Part shown: positions 50,101 to 59,497 of the stretch, piece by piece
How positions within the stretch are numbered: position 1 is the first letter of the stretch
Layout: each line of letters starts with the position of its first letter
DNA from: Pseudoflavonifractor sp.
GTDB lineage: Bacteria; Bacteroidota; Bacteroidia; Bacteroidales; Muribaculaceae
DNA: 64,000 bases
Assembly: GCA_023667145.1 (NCBI GenBank)
Contig: JAMPAQ010000001.1
Coordinates: 1,243,910-1,307,909 of the forward strand
Direction of reading: 5' to 3'
Translations under genes and position numbers: made by a program
Notes under the pieces: generated by a model
Told to the model about the DNA's origin: nothing
The model's database searches: none
What the model saw: only the letters and a program-made list of their open reading frames with translations

Positions 50101-51708
50101 GCCCGCCTGTACGGTACGTTCAAGTTCATCGACATGACCGGCCGCATATATGCCGAGGATCTGAAAGTCAAGCTCGACTATACCAACACCTGGTATACCG
50201 CGACCGACTCAATACGCCTCGACCCGGGCTACATAGGGTTTAACAACGTGGTGCTTCACGACACGTTTGGCAACACAGCAAACCTGTCGGGATATGTCAC
50301 TCACAAATGCTTCAAGGAGCCGCACTTCAAATTTGACATAACCAATGCCCGTAATTTCCTATGCTACGACGTGACACCGGCTCTGAGTCCCGACTGGTAC
50401 GGACGCATATTCGGCAACGGAACGGCTTTTGTCAACGGTCGTCCGGGCGAGATAAGCATTGATGTCAACATGTCGACCGCCCCCAACTCGACTTTCACGT
50501 TTGTACTCAGCGATACGGAGGCCGCCGGCGAATATACGTTCATCGAATTCCGGGACCGTGACAGTCTCCGCGTCGAGATTGCCGACACACTCCCCGGCGT
50601 GGGGACATCGGAGCTGAGCCGGTTGCTGCAAGCCCGCATCAAGCGTCAGGTTGAGACAAGCCCGTCACTGTTCCGCATCAACCTGCAAGCCGATGTCACC
50701 CCCGACGCGCAGCTCATCCTCGTCATGGACCCCGTGGGCGGCGACCGCATACGCGCCAACGGAACCGGCAACCTGCGCCTTGAGTATCTGTCGAGCGACG
50801 ATGACTTCAAGATGTTTGGCACCTACACGCTCGAACGTGGCGACTACAACTTCACTCTCCAGGATATAATACTAAAGGATTTCACCATCAAGCAAGGCAG
50901 CTCGATCACATTCCACGGTGACCCGTTGGCCGCGTCGCTCGATATCGAGGCCATATATTCGGTCAACGCCAACCTCAGTGACCTCGATGAGTCGTTCAGC
51001 GAAGACCGCGAGCTTAACCGCACCAATGTCCCGGTACATGCTCTGCTGAAAGTCTCGGGCGACATGCGGCAACCCGACATTGCCTTTGACCTTGAGTTCC
51101 CGACACTGTCAAGCGACACCTATCGCAAAGTACGCAGCATCATAAGCACCGATGACATGATGAACCGCCAGATACTCTATCTCATAGCCCTGAACCGTTT
51201 CTACACCCCCGACTACATGGCATCTACCACCAAGGGTAGCGAGCTTGTCTCTGTGGCCTCATCGACCATATCATCACAACTAAGCTCCATACTCGGCCAG
51301 CTGAGCGACAATTGGAGCATCGCGCCAAATGTGAGGTCAGACCGTGGCGACTTCTCCGACGTGGAGGTTGACGTGGCGTTGTCGAGCCATTTGCTCAACA
51401 ACCGCCTCCTACTCAACGGCAATCTCGGCTATCGGGATAAGTCGTTAAACAACAATGCCTTTATAGGTGACTTTGACATCGAGTACCTGCTTACCCCGTC
51501 AGGCAACATACGACTCAAGGCTTATAACCGATACAACGATCAGAATCTGTATGTAAAGACAGCGCTGACCACCCAGGGGGTCGGTATCGTATTCAAGCGC
51601 GATTTTGACAACATATTCTCGTTCCTGAAAGGTTTCAGGCGCAAGAAAAAGGAGGCCGTCACCACCCCGGCCCCATCAGACTCAATCCCCGCGCCGGCCG
51701 CGCCGTGA
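47140..51708 (+). CDS. TamB-like translocation and assembly module protein
   Basis: A 1522-residue envelope protein: N-terminal membrane anchor (about 10-32), a long AsmA/TamB-type beta-helical body, and the C-terminal DUF490 domain (about 1170-1480) with GTGNLRLEYLSSDDDFKMFG, LERGDYNFTLQDIILKDFTI and the terminal porin-like strands. TamB-type proteins are long hydrophobic-groove conduits implicated in phospholipid transport to and assembly of the outer membrane. No TamA/BamA gene is adjacent. It begins 60 bp after the tRNA-Met gene. A second ATG two codons in is equally possible. Confidence 0.88.
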   Translation: MPMKWVYKTLRAILVATIALALGLPVLLYVALSLPPVQEKARDIAEDELSRLFDTRVSIGNVSISPFNRVTLSHVSIEDDNGNTALDIDRLGAGISLSDSFINRRIVISYVELIGADARLYKPTPDAPLNIARIIQALSPKDRKKPPTRFDLSIYNIVIRQLSFSYDVLSEPAVDGRFDPKHIHVNDFKADVTLPRLKNDDFVIDVRRLMFNERSGLSLSGLTGKFHITKERATIDDLVVELPATRLSFADMAIDYGDLSTIGTRLTNLPLKVSILDGSHISPDDLASFAPVLKGLDETLDFRLSAEGTANDITLSELHLSGEENRILLHISGRMTGLADKNGNPHADLPDIEINGYGSDISDLVSSIATIPDKSRLIISNLGHISLKGSFAGSLTDASFDGIINTEPGSIDIDATYARDNRHAPIRVAGNVMSEDIALGQLLGQPDLGNTGFDLTFDGTLGQGIRQATLDGTVTHFEYRGYRYDDIVADITLDGQDIAGVMSINDDNIRLAVNGEATIDKELPRADIFVEFSDISLANLNLSHKYPHHRLSGELLANWNGSGIDTGNGTLRLDNVRFTAPGEKGITLDSLMIEAVNTDSLQYINLRSDYIDGAIAGSYNFAHLVPAAREILSTSMPVFFGGTPIVCADNGNIRPNDFSYNFTIKENNQLIEFFNSPVRLVYPITLTGLFSDADRRMNLKVDIPYLQQKDKLIENTALQFNADGNGRGCRLTMTTTMPTKKGAATVTFDGYGNDNRLDTDISWRVARERRFLGNVSLSTLVGRDVNDKGYTADVAINRSELVFNDTVWTVNPAKIDVDLADKRISIDNIDIRRDNQYITIDGTVSDDPDDQLILKLLNINLDYVFETLGIDNVMFGGDATGQFLASGLFSKEPRLLTPGLHVDGLRYNWSLLGDADIRSEWHNDTRGISIDADITQPNKRKSVINGVIYPFADSLDFRFKAEKIDVGFMKPYMSAFTSDVSGYASGEARLYGTFKFIDMTGRIYAEDLKVKLDYTNTWYTATDSIRLDPGYIGFNNVVLHDTFGNTANLSGYVTHKCFKEPHFKFDITNARNFLCYDVTPALSPDWYGRIFGNGTAFVNGRPGEISIDVNMSTAPNSTFTFVLSDTEAAGEYTFIEFRDRDSLRVEIADTLPGVGTSELSRLLQARIKRQVETSPSLFRINLQADVTPDAQLILVMDPVGGDRIRANGTGNLRLEYLSSDDDFKMFGTYTLERGDYNFTLQDIILKDFTIKQGSSITFHGDPLAASLDIEAIYSVNANLSDLDESFSEDRELNRTNVPVHALLKVSGDMRQPDIAFDLEFPTLSSDTYRKVRSIISTDDMMNRQILYLIALNRFYTPDYMASTTKGSELVSVASSTISSQLSSILGQLSDNWSIAPNVRSDRGDFSDVEVDVALSSHLLNNRLLLNGNLGYRDKSLNNNAFIGDFDIEYLLTPSGNIRLKAYNRYNDQNLYVKTALTTQGVGIVFKRDFDNIFSFLKGFRRKKKEAVTTPAPSDSIPAPAAP

Positions 51709-51768
51709 GAGAGTATGCACGACTCGAAAAACAAACCGGGGGCGACGATGTTATAAATAGAAAAACCG

Positions 51769-53199
51769 ATGGAAATCCTCAACTCTATAAACGACTTTCT
51801 GTGGTCCTATCTGCTTATCGCCGTACTGCTGCTGACGGCAATCTATTTTACCATCAGGACTCGCGGAGTCCAGTTCCGCATGGCGCCCGAGATGATACGC
51901 CTGTTGTGTGCATCGGGCAAGAAAGAGGAGACTGTCGTCCCAGCCGATAAGGCCGGCGGTGATAAGCCATCGGAGTCCCCGAGACATAAGTCGGTTAGCT
52001 CCTTTCAGGCATTTGCCGTCTCTATCGCCAGCCGTGTCGGCACCGGAAATCTCGCCGGGGTAGCCACCGCCATAGCTGTCGGCGGTCCCGGAGCGGTATT
52101 CTGGATGTGGATTATAGCGCTACTCGGGTCAGCAAGCGCGTTTATCGAGTCGACCCTTGCGCAGCTCTACAAGGAGCGGGGCAGCAACTCGTTTGTCGGC
52201 GGCCCGGCCTACTACATACAAAAAGGGATGAAGAGTCGCTGGTTTGCGGTGCTTTTTGCCATACTCATAACGATAACTTTCGGACTGGCATTCAACTCAG
52301 TTCAGTCCAACACCATCTCGTCGGCCCTTACCCATACATTCGGCTGCCCGCCGGTTGTCACCGGGATTGTCCTCACCGTGCTGACATTGGCCGTAATCTG
52401 TGGCGGCATACAACGCATATCCAAGTTCAGCGAATGGGTCGTGCCTGTTATGGCAATCGCATACCTGCTGCTGGCATTGACTATCATCGTGATGAATATC
52501 ACAATGATACCCCACGTGCTCAAGCTGATATTTGTCGAAGCGTTCACGGGCGATGCCGCCATCGGTGGAGGCATCGGGGCGGCGGTGCTGATGGGCATCA
52601 AACGTGGTCTGTTCAGCAACGAGGCCGGCGAAGGTTCGGCACCAAACGTCGCCGCGACAGCGTCTGTGAGCCATCCCGTCAAGCAAGGACTAATCCAAAC
52701 CCTCGCCGTGTTTACCGACACATTGCTCGTATGCTCTTGCACGGCCTTTATAATCCTGTGCAGCGGCATCTTTGACAACGGCCAGTCGGGCATCGAGCTG
52801 ACACAATCGGCGCTCCGTGCCGAGGTCGGCGGCTACGGTCAGCTGTTCGTGTCGATAGCCATATTCGTCTTCGCGTTTACCAGTATCGTGGCCAACTATT
52901 ACTACGGCGAGACCAATCTTGCCTTCATACGCCGGAGTCGCGCCATGATATGGGTCTACCGCCTGATTGTGGGAGGGATGGTATTCGTTGGGGCCGTGTC
53001 ATCACTCGATTTTGCATGGGGACTCGCCGACATCACGATGGCACTCATGACGCTGTGCAACATAACGGCAATACTCGTCCTCGGCAAGTATGCCATCAGG
53101 CTGCTTGACGACTACAACTCGCAGCGCACACACGGTTACAACCCCGTGTATCATGCGTCAACCATCCCCGAGATAGCCGGTGATACCCCCTGCTGGTAA
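51769..53199 (+). CDS. Sodium:alanine (AGCS) symporter
   Basis: A 476-residue membrane protein with about 11 helices of the alanine/glycine:cation symporter family. Key patterns: ASRVGTGNLAGVATAIAVGGPGAVFWMW near residue 90, and IGAAVLMGIKRGLFSNEAGEGSAPNVAATA near 265-295. It imports small neutral amino acids with Na+, which would use the sodium gradient produced by the Nqr pump; that functional link is inference. It is convergent with the NAD+ synthetase gene (17 bp apart). Confidence 0.92.
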   Translation: MEILNSINDFLWSYLLIAVLLLTAIYFTIRTRGVQFRMAPEMIRLLCASGKKEETVVPADKAGGDKPSESPRHKSVSSFQAFAVSIASRVGTGNLAGVATAIAVGGPGAVFWMWIIALLGSASAFIESTLAQLYKERGSNSFVGGPAYYIQKGMKSRWFAVLFAILITITFGLAFNSVQSNTISSALTHTFGCPPVVTGIVLTVLTLAVICGGIQRISKFSEWVVPVMAIAYLLLALTIIVMNITMIPHVLKLIFVEAFTGDAAIGGGIGAAVLMGIKRGLFSNEAGEGSAPNVAATASVSHPVKQGLIQTLAVFTDTLLVCSCTAFIILCSGIFDNGQSGIELTQSALRAEVGGYGQLFVSIAIFVFAFTSIVANYYYGETNLAFIRRSRAMIWVYRLIVGGMVFVGAVSSLDFAWGLADITMALMTLCNITAILVLGKYAIRLLDDYNSQRTHGYNPVYHASTIPEIAGDTPCW

Positions 53200-53216
53200 G
53201 ATATGCCGACGCGGGG

Positions 53217-55175
53217 TCAGAGATTGTCACACTCCCGCAACCACAGCGCCGATGACGCGTCTGACGGCATACGCCAGTCTCCACGCGGTGACAGGCAGAC
53301 ACTGCCCACCTTGGGTCCGTCGGGCAGGCAAGACCGCTTGAACTGCTGATTGAAGAAGCGCCGGTAGAACGTGCGCATCCAGTGCTTGATTGTGGCGGCA
53401 TCATACACTCCGTCAAAGGCTTGCATGGCCATAGCATAGATACGCTTGGGTGAGAATCCATAGCGGAGCACATAATACAGCACAAAATCATGCAGCTCAT
53501 ACGGTCCCACGAGATCCTCGGTCTTCTGCTTTATGTTACCCTGCTCGTCGGCGGGAATGAGTTCGGGACTTATGGGGGTATCTATGATGTCGAGCAGCGC
53601 GTCCCGCTCTCCGGGGGCGGCAGCACGCATCGCAAACCATCTCACAAGATACTTGACGAGCGTCTTCGGCACTCCGGCGTTGACACCATACATCGACATG
53701 TGGTCTCCGTTGTAGGTAGCCCAACCGAGCGCGAGTTCCGACAGGTCGCCGGTTCCAAGCACCATTCCCCCCGCCTGATTGGCTATGTCCATGAGCAACT
53801 GGGTGCGCTCACGCGCCTGCGAGTTCTCGTAGGTGACATCATGGACGGCGGGGTCATGGCCTATGTCGGCGAAATGCTGCCTTACCGCAGGGACTATCGA
53901 GATCTCACGTATGGTGACCCCGAGTTCCCGCATCAGGGTCAAGGCATTATTGTAGGTACGGTCAGTCGTCCCAAATCCGGGCATTGTCACCCCGATTATA
54001 CCGACACGGTCAAGGCCGAGCCGGTCAAACGTCCTCGCGGCGACAAGCAGTGCCAAAGTCGAGTCAAGGCCACCCGATATTCCGACCACGAGGGTCTTGG
54101 TATGGGTAAACTCCAGCCGACGAGCCAACCCGGCCGACTGTATGTTGATTATCTCCTCGCAGCGCTCATCGATGCGGGCATCATCGGCGGGGACAAACGG
54201 GTGCGGGTCAATGTATCTCTTTATCTTGCCATCACCGGGAGTCATGCCCTTACAGCCTGACACCTCGCTATCCGCCACGGCAATGACCCGATAGGGCGCG
54301 GGCAGTTCACGGTTGCGGCAATCGGCAAATGTCGTGATATGCAATCGATCGCGACGTATGGCCGCTATGTCTATATCAGCCACGACAACGGATGCCCCGT
54401 GAGACCAACGGTCATTGCGGGCAAGCAACGTGCCATTCTCGGCAATGATGGTCTTACCGTCAAAGACAAGGTCGGTCGATGACTCCCCGTAACCTGCCCC
54501 GGCATAGAGGTAGGCGCATATAGCTCGGGCGCTCTGCTGCCTAATGAGGTCGGTGAGGTAGGAGTATTTGCCTATGAGGTCGTCAGAGGCCGACAGATTT
54601 ACAACAATCTCGGCCCCCGCCAACGACGCACGTGTCGATGGCGGGATGGGCGACCACAAGTCCTCACATATCTCCATGCCCACTTTCACGCCATCAATCT
54701 CCACCAGCACGTCAGTACCAAACGGCACTACGCGTCCGCAGTAACCGACAGCATCGGGCATACTGTTGACAACAGGCATCCCGCCCCACCATCGCTTCTC
54801 ATAAAACTCATTATAATTGGGGATATATGTTTTGGGGACAATCGCCACTACATCGCCACGGCATAGCGCCACGGCACAATTGTATAATGTACCCTCCACC
54901 AAGACCGGCGCGCCGATGATGACGAGCACAGGCATGTCGGCGGTTAGCCGTGCAAGCCGCATCACGCCATCTGCGGCAGCATCGAGCAAAGTCGCGGAGT
55001 GGAATAAGTCGGCACATGTATAGGCGGTCACACACATCTCGGGGAACACCGCCACACGAACGCCCTGTCCCGCAAGGTCAGTCAACGAACTGGCTATCTG
55101 CGACACATTAAACTCCACGTCGGCGACATTGACCCTCGGGGCTACCGCCGCCACTCTCATATATCCGTTTCTCAT
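53217..55175 (-). CDS. nadE: Glutamine-dependent NAD+ synthetase
   Basis: Final step of NAD+ synthesis: amidation of deamido-NAD with glutamine-derived ammonia. 652 residues in two domains: an N-terminal nitrilase-fold glutaminase with the Glu-Lys-Cys triad at E46, K115 and C170, and a C-terminal NAD synthetase domain from about 320, with the SGGLDSTLALL PP-loop and the GTGDLSELALGW motif. Length and order match the long bacterial NadE. Confidence 0.94.
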   Translation of the reverse strand: MRNGYMRVAAVAPRVNVADVEFNVSQIASSLTDLAGQGVRVAVFPEMCVTAYTCADLFHSATLLDAAADGVMRLARLTADMPVLVIIGAPVLVEGTLYNCAVALCRGDVVAIVPKTYIPNYNEFYEKRWWGGMPVVNSMPDAVGYCGRVVPFGTDVLVEIDGVKVGMEICEDLWSPIPPSTRASLAGAEIVVNLSASDDLIGKYSYLTDLIRQQSARAICAYLYAGAGYGESSTDLVFDGKTIIAENGTLLARNDRWSHGASVVVADIDIAAIRRDRLHITTFADCRNRELPAPYRVIAVADSEVSGCKGMTPGDGKIKRYIDPHPFVPADDARIDERCEEIINIQSAGLARRLEFTHTKTLVVGISGGLDSTLALLVAARTFDRLGLDRVGIIGVTMPGFGTTDRTYNNALTLMRELGVTIREISIVPAVRQHFADIGHDPAVHDVTYENSQARERTQLLMDIANQAGGMVLGTGDLSELALGWATYNGDHMSMYGVNAGVPKTLVKYLVRWFAMRAAAPGERDALLDIIDTPISPELIPADEQGNIKQKTEDLVGPYELHDFVLYYVLRYGFSPKRIYAMAMQAFDGVYDAATIKHWMRTFYRRFFNQQFKRSCLPDGPKVGSVCLSPRGDWRMPSDASSALWLRECDNL

Positions 55176-55219
55176 AACAGTCAGTTTGATTACGCCCCTA
55201 TCACGGAGGCATTACAACG

Positions 55220-55227
55220 CAAAAGTA
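55220..55227 (-). promoter_or_regulatory. -7 box of nadE
   Basis: Minus-strand TACTTTTG (55227-55220), 45 bp before the nadE start. The -33 box is weak. Confidence 0.5.
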
Positions 55228-55337
55228 ACTAATTTTTGCCACAAAACGAGAATATGCTCCCGCGTCTCAGACTTATACTATGATTATGTCCCGATATTTG
55301 CACTTTATGGGTGTAATTTGGGGCATTAGTAGAACAA

Positions 55338-55371
55338 TTTGGCGGCGTTAGATGTATTTGTATTAAATTTG
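55338..55371 (+). promoter_or_regulatory. Promoter of the outer-membrane barrel gene
   Basis: TTTG -33 box (55338-55341), 22 bp spacing, TAAATTTG -7 box (55364-55371), 27 bp before the ATG. Confidence 0.55.
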
Positions 55372-55398
55372 CAATTACAAATTCATCATATTCGTCAC

Positions 55399-55914
55399 AT
55401 GAAAGGAATCATCTCAACCATAGTTTCGGTAATCATTTGCGCCGTGGCCTTGTTGTCGCCCGTTGACGCGGTGGCTCAGCGCGGCGAGAAGACTGTCGGT
55501 CTGCGTGCTGGATACAGCACCCGAAATGAGTCGGCAATCGCGGGAATATATTTCCAATACCGCTTTAGCCGATATTTCCGCATCGCGCCAAACATAGATT
55601 ACATCTTTCGCCATCACGGCACCGACGCCTTCTCGTTTAACGGCAACGCTCACTTCCCGATTGCCCTCGCGCCGTCAAAGGTCAACATCTATCCGCTTGT
55701 CGGCATCAACTACACGAGCTGGAATCAACGTATCAACGGCCTTGACGAGACCGATGATGTGACCACGCGCTCAGGAAAATTCGGGCTCAACATCGGCGGT
55801 GGATTGGAATGGTATGCCACCCCGACGCTCAAGCTGCTCTTCGAGGGAAAATTCTGTTGGGTTAACAAATATGACACCGGGGCGCTGACCATTGGCATAG
55901 GATACGTGTTCTGA
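55399..55914 (+). CDS. Small outer-membrane beta-barrel protein
   Basis: A 171-residue protein with a signal peptide (MKGIISTIVSVIICAVALL, cleavage after VAQ region near 25) and alternating amphipathic strands ending in a C-terminal aromatic residue (GIGYVF), the signature of outer-membrane barrels. About eight strands fit an OmpA/OmpX-like porin-family fold. No ligand can be predicted. An upstream ATG at 55339 would include the promoter and was rejected. Confidence 0.78.
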   Translation: MKGIISTIVSVIICAVALLSPVDAVAQRGEKTVGLRAGYSTRNESAIAGIYFQYRFSRYFRIAPNIDYIFRHHGTDAFSFNGNAHFPIALAPSKVNIYPLVGINYTSWNQRINGLDETDDVTTRSGKFGLNIGGGLEWYATPTLKLLFEGKFCWVNKYDTGALTIGIGYVF

Positions 55915-55958
55915 CATGCCGTCAGAGATATTTTAAGGGTTACTTAACTGTCTCTCTC

Positions 55959-55989
55959 TTGCTTTTGACCTCACAATGACGTAATTTTG
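55959..55989 (+). promoter_or_regulatory. Promoter of tsaD
   Basis: TTG at 55959-55961 and TAATTTTG -7 box (55982-55989), 20 bp apart, 55 bp before the tsaD ATG. Confidence 0.5.
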
Positions 55990-56044
55990 CACTCTGCAAA
56001 ATCATATCCGTGGGGTAATACGGATAAAACGTCGCAAAAGCAAT

Positions 56045-57061
56045 ATGAGCGTAACAATACTTGGCATAGAGTCGTCGTGCGACGACACCTCGGCAGCCGT
56101 CATACGTGACGGTCTGCTGCTCTCCAACGTCATAGCGTCACAGAAAGTCCATGAGGAATATGGTGGCGTGGTGCCCGAGCTCGCCTCAAGGACCCATCAG
56201 CAGAATATCGTGCCGGTCGTGGACACCGCGCTCAAACGCGCCAACATCGACAAGCATGAGTTGTCGGCCATAGCGTTCACACGCGGGCCCGGCCTTCTCG
56301 GCTCGCTGTTGGTGGGGACATCGTTTGCCAAAGGGATGTCACTCGGCCTGAGAATACCGATTGTCGATGTCAATCATCTCCATGGCCACGTGCTCTCCCA
56401 CTTCATCCGCACCGCGCCGGAGGATACAGTCCCCGAATACCCGTTTATATGTCTGCTCATATCGGGTGGAAACTCCCAAATCATCCTCGTCCGTGATTTT
56501 GACGACATGGAAGTACTCGGACAGACGATTGACGATGCTGCCGGAGAGGCATTCGACAAGTGCGCCAAGGTAATGGGACTTCCCTACCCCGGCGGCCCTC
56601 ATATCGACCGCCTCGCTGCCGAGGGCGACAGCCACGCATTCAAGTTTGCCAAGCCACGCATTCCGGGCCTTGACTATAGCTTCAGCGGCCTCAAGACATC
56701 ATTCCTGTACACACTCCGTGATGAATGTCGGATAGACCCCGACTTCATCACAAAACGACGCGCCGACCTCGCGGCGTCGTTGCAACGTACAATTATCGAG
56801 ATACTGCTCGACAAGTTGCGCCGCGCCGTAGACCAGACCGGGGTCAAGAGTGTTGCTATCGGAGGTGGGGTATCAGCCAATTCAGGTGTACGCCAGGCTG
56901 TGGCTGATTTTTGCGAATCACGCGGATTGACGGCATTCATTCCTCCCCGGTCATTCACGACCGACAACGCCGCCATGGTCGCCATTGCCGGATATTTCAA
57001 GTATCTGAAGCGAGACTTCTGCCGCTATGACGCGACTCCCTACGCCCGCGTCACCGTATAA
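56045..57061 (+). CDS. tsaD: tRNA N6-adenosine threonylcarbamoyltransferase TsaD
   Basis: Catalyses the last step of t6A37 formation in tRNAs reading ANN codons. 338 residues of the ASKHA/Kae1 family: ESSCDDTSAAV at the start, the metal-binding H111-x3-H115 motif (HLHGH), and GGGVSANSGVR near residue 275. The first acyltransferase gene begins 34 bp downstream. Confidence 0.96.
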   Translation: MSVTILGIESSCDDTSAAVIRDGLLLSNVIASQKVHEEYGGVVPELASRTHQQNIVPVVDTALKRANIDKHELSAIAFTRGPGLLGSLLVGTSFAKGMSLGLRIPIVDVNHLHGHVLSHFIRTAPEDTVPEYPFICLLISGGNSQIILVRDFDDMEVLGQTIDDAAGEAFDKCAKVMGLPYPGGPHIDRLAAEGDSHAFKFAKPRIPGLDYSFSGLKTSFLYTLRDECRIDPDFITKRRADLAASLQRTIIEILLDKLRRAVDQTGVKSVAIGGGVSANSGVRQAVADFCESRGLTAFIPPRSFTTDNAAMVAIAGYFKYLKRDFCRYDATPYARVTV

Positions 57062-57095
57062 CCCCTCTATCCCCCCAACCACTCCTCCACTCACC

Positions 57096-58196
57096 ATGAC
57101 AGCGCCCCAAGTAGAATCAAGATCACGCATTCCCTCTGTTGACATAATGAAGGGTATCGGAATGATGCTGCTAATACATACGCACGCATTCTTTTTCTAC
57201 CCTCAACAACAAATGACATTTGACATAATTATGTCAAATGTCACGATGCCCTTGTTTTTCTATATCGCGGGCTTCTTCATACCTACGGGAGGCGGATTCC
57301 GACACTTCCTCACTCAGAAAATCAACCGTCTTCTCATCCCGTTCGTATTCTTCTTTGTCCTACAGTTTGTATTTTATCTTAGCATCTCCATTTGTGAAAA
57401 TTTTATACATGGTCAGAAATTGGTAAATACAGTATATGTTCTTGACCTGCCCGCCAAGATAACCAATGGCGTACTATGGTTTCTACGCTCGTTATTTTGT
57501 GGAAGCGTATTATTTTACGGATTTCTGAAACTGATATCACGTTTTAATGTTTACGTCATTTCCATCATCACAATTGTCACATGCTATATAGGGGTACATC
57601 TCCCCTCTTTCCTATCAAATCATTTGGGTGATTCCATCATACTTGATATAATACACTTTACACGCATTTCCTTTGCCCTTGAAATGTTTCCATTCATGTG
57701 GATAGGACATCTGTCAATGAAGCACGACATCTCATCGTTCCAAACAACTTGGGCAAGACTCTTATTGGGCTGTATAATATTGACCCTGATTCTGTGTGTT
57801 CCAACTATCATAATGCAATATGGAGACGGCCTACCTATATCTCATGAGTCCCGGATACTTAAGATTGCCGCAGGTCTTGCCGGAATTGGTCTGATAAGAA
57901 TGGTTTCCAAATTCATTAGCGAACATTTCAGCAAAAGCTACCCAGTGCTATATTTGAACTATATAGGGCGATATTCACTAATCGTCTATGGAACTCACTG
58001 CATGTTACTAAAAATATGTGAGTCGCTTGGGTCAGATTTCCCTGAACTGAATTTCTGCTTCGCGCTGGCGATGTGCCCTATTGTCATAAATCTGTGTATT
58101 AATTATATTCCATTATTCACTGCACACCAGATTATTCGACTTCCCTCATTAACCCATCCCATACTCAAATCCACTGACAGGAGTGTAACAGACTAA
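57096..58196 (+). CDS. Acyltransferase-3 family membrane protein (copy 1)
   Basis: A 366-residue protein with about ten membrane helices of the acyltransferase-3 (OafA/WecH-like) family, which moves acyl groups to exported sugars or lipids. The signature near the N-terminus is SVDIMKGIGMMLLIHTH, with the conserved His pair. It is visibly more AT-rich than its neighbours. Similar proteins lie at 59498 and 60561, with cinA in between. The start at 57096 avoids a longer frame overlapping tsaD. The substrate is unknown. Confidence 0.85.
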   Translation: MTAPQVESRSRIPSVDIMKGIGMMLLIHTHAFFFYPQQQMTFDIIMSNVTMPLFFYIAGFFIPTGGGFRHFLTQKINRLLIPFVFFFVLQFVFYLSISICENFIHGQKLVNTVYVLDLPAKITNGVLWFLRSLFCGSVLFYGFLKLISRFNVYVISIITIVTCYIGVHLPSFLSNHLGDSIILDIIHFTRISFALEMFPFMWIGHLSMKHDISSFQTTWARLLLGCIILTLILCVPTIIMQYGDGLPISHESRILKIAAGLAGIGLIRMVSKFISEHFSKSYPVLYLNYIGRYSLIVYGTHCMLLKICESLGSDFPELNFCFALAMCPIVINLCINYIPLFTAHQIIRLPSLTHPILKSTDRSVTD

Positions 58197-58207
58197 GCAT
58201 ACCGACA

Positions 58208-59452
58208 ATGAATGTATCAATAATAGCAATAGGCGACGAGCTGCTTATCGGCCAGGTCATCGACACAAATTCGGGAGACATCGCCCGATATATCACACCG
58301 TTTGGATGGCGCATTAACGACGTGCAAGTCGTTGGTGACAACGCCGCCGAGATAAAGCGTGCGATTGACCGCGCATTTGAGTCAAGTGATGTAGTCCTGA
58401 CCACCGGAGGACTTGGCCCGACAAAAGATGATATTACTAAAGGCTGTCTTTGCAATTACTTTGGTGGAGAATTATATGAAAACATCGATGTCCTCGACAA
58501 TGTCAAGGAAGTGGTCGCCAAGCGTGGATTGAGACTAAACGACCTTACTGCCGCCCAGGCCATGGTACCCTCATCATGCCGCGTCATACAAAACCGCGTC
58601 GGGACAGCCCCGATCATGTGGTTTGAACGCGATGGGCGTGTGCTTGTGGCAATGCCCGGAGTACCGTTTGAGACACGCACGATGTTCCGTGAGGAGGTCA
58701 TGCCGCAGTTGCTTGACCGATTCACATCCGACACCGCCATAGGCCACCGCACGATAATCGTGACCGACTGGAGCGAGTCGCAGCTTGCAACCCACCTCGC
58801 CACATGGGAGGAGGCGTTGCCCCCGTACCTCCATCTGGCCTATCTCCCCAAGCCCGGACTTATACGCTTGCGCATTGACGGCACTCATCCCGATAAGACA
58901 TTCATCGAGGCAGAGCTTGACAAATATCATGACCAACTTGTATCTCTCGTAGGCGACACACTGATATGCGACGGGGACAAGACTATGGCAAGGGTACTGC
59001 TCGATCACCTTGAGAGACTCAGCATGACTGTAGCCACAGCCGAGAGCTGCACGGGTGGGAATATCGCGCACCTCATCACGTCAGAGGCCGGCGCGTCAGC
59101 ATCATTCATGGGTGGAGTTGTAGCATACTCCAACGACGTGAAGTCCCGGATACTCGGTGTTGAGGAGGATACGCTACAAAGCTGTGGTGCGGTCAGCATC
59201 CCGGTTGTCGGCCAAATGTCGGCAGGTGTCACCAAGGCGCTGTCAACCGACTGCGGCATAGCGACATCAGGCATCGCCGGCCCCGGAGGAGGGACACCTG
59301 ACAAGCCGGTTGGCACCGTATGTATATCGGTCACTACCCCCGGCGGTACAGTCAGCGAGACCTTCCATTTCCCCGGCTCACGCGACCGTGTCATCGACCG
59401 CGCATCAACCGTGGCGCTGATTATGGCAATCAAGCAGCTACGCCGATTGTAA
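58208..59452 (+). CDS. cinA: CinA family protein (nicotinamide-nucleotide amidase)
   Basis: 414 residues: an N-terminal MoCF/MogA-like domain (about 1-170, GDELLIGQVIDTNSG and TTGGLGPTKDDITK) and a C-terminal CinA amidohydrolase domain (about 255-412, ATAESCTGGNIAHLIT and SGIAGPGGGTPDKPVGTV). It recycles NMN to NaMN, complementing NadE. Base composition is like the core genes, unlike the flanking acyltransferase genes. 11 bp after the first acyltransferase. Confidence 0.93.
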   Translation: MNVSIIAIGDELLIGQVIDTNSGDIARYITPFGWRINDVQVVGDNAAEIKRAIDRAFESSDVVLTTGGLGPTKDDITKGCLCNYFGGELYENIDVLDNVKEVVAKRGLRLNDLTAAQAMVPSSCRVIQNRVGTAPIMWFERDGRVLVAMPGVPFETRTMFREEVMPQLLDRFTSDTAIGHRTIIVTDWSESQLATHLATWEEALPPYLHLAYLPKPGLIRLRIDGTHPDKTFIEAELDKYHDQLVSLVGDTLICDGDKTMARVLLDHLERLSMTVATAESCTGGNIAHLITSEAGASASFMGGVVAYSNDVKSRILGVEEDTLQSCGAVSIPVVGQMSAGVTKALSTDCGIATSGIAGPGGGTPDKPVGTVCISVTTPGGTVSETFHFPGSRDRVIDRASTVALIMAIKQLRRL

Positions 59453-59497
59453 CCCACACCGTTCCACCTACCATCCCCTTATATCACGACCGCTACA

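Noticed and set aside
53490..54260. 256-codon plus-strand frame inside nadE
   Set aside because: Shadow of the NadE catalytic domain frame.
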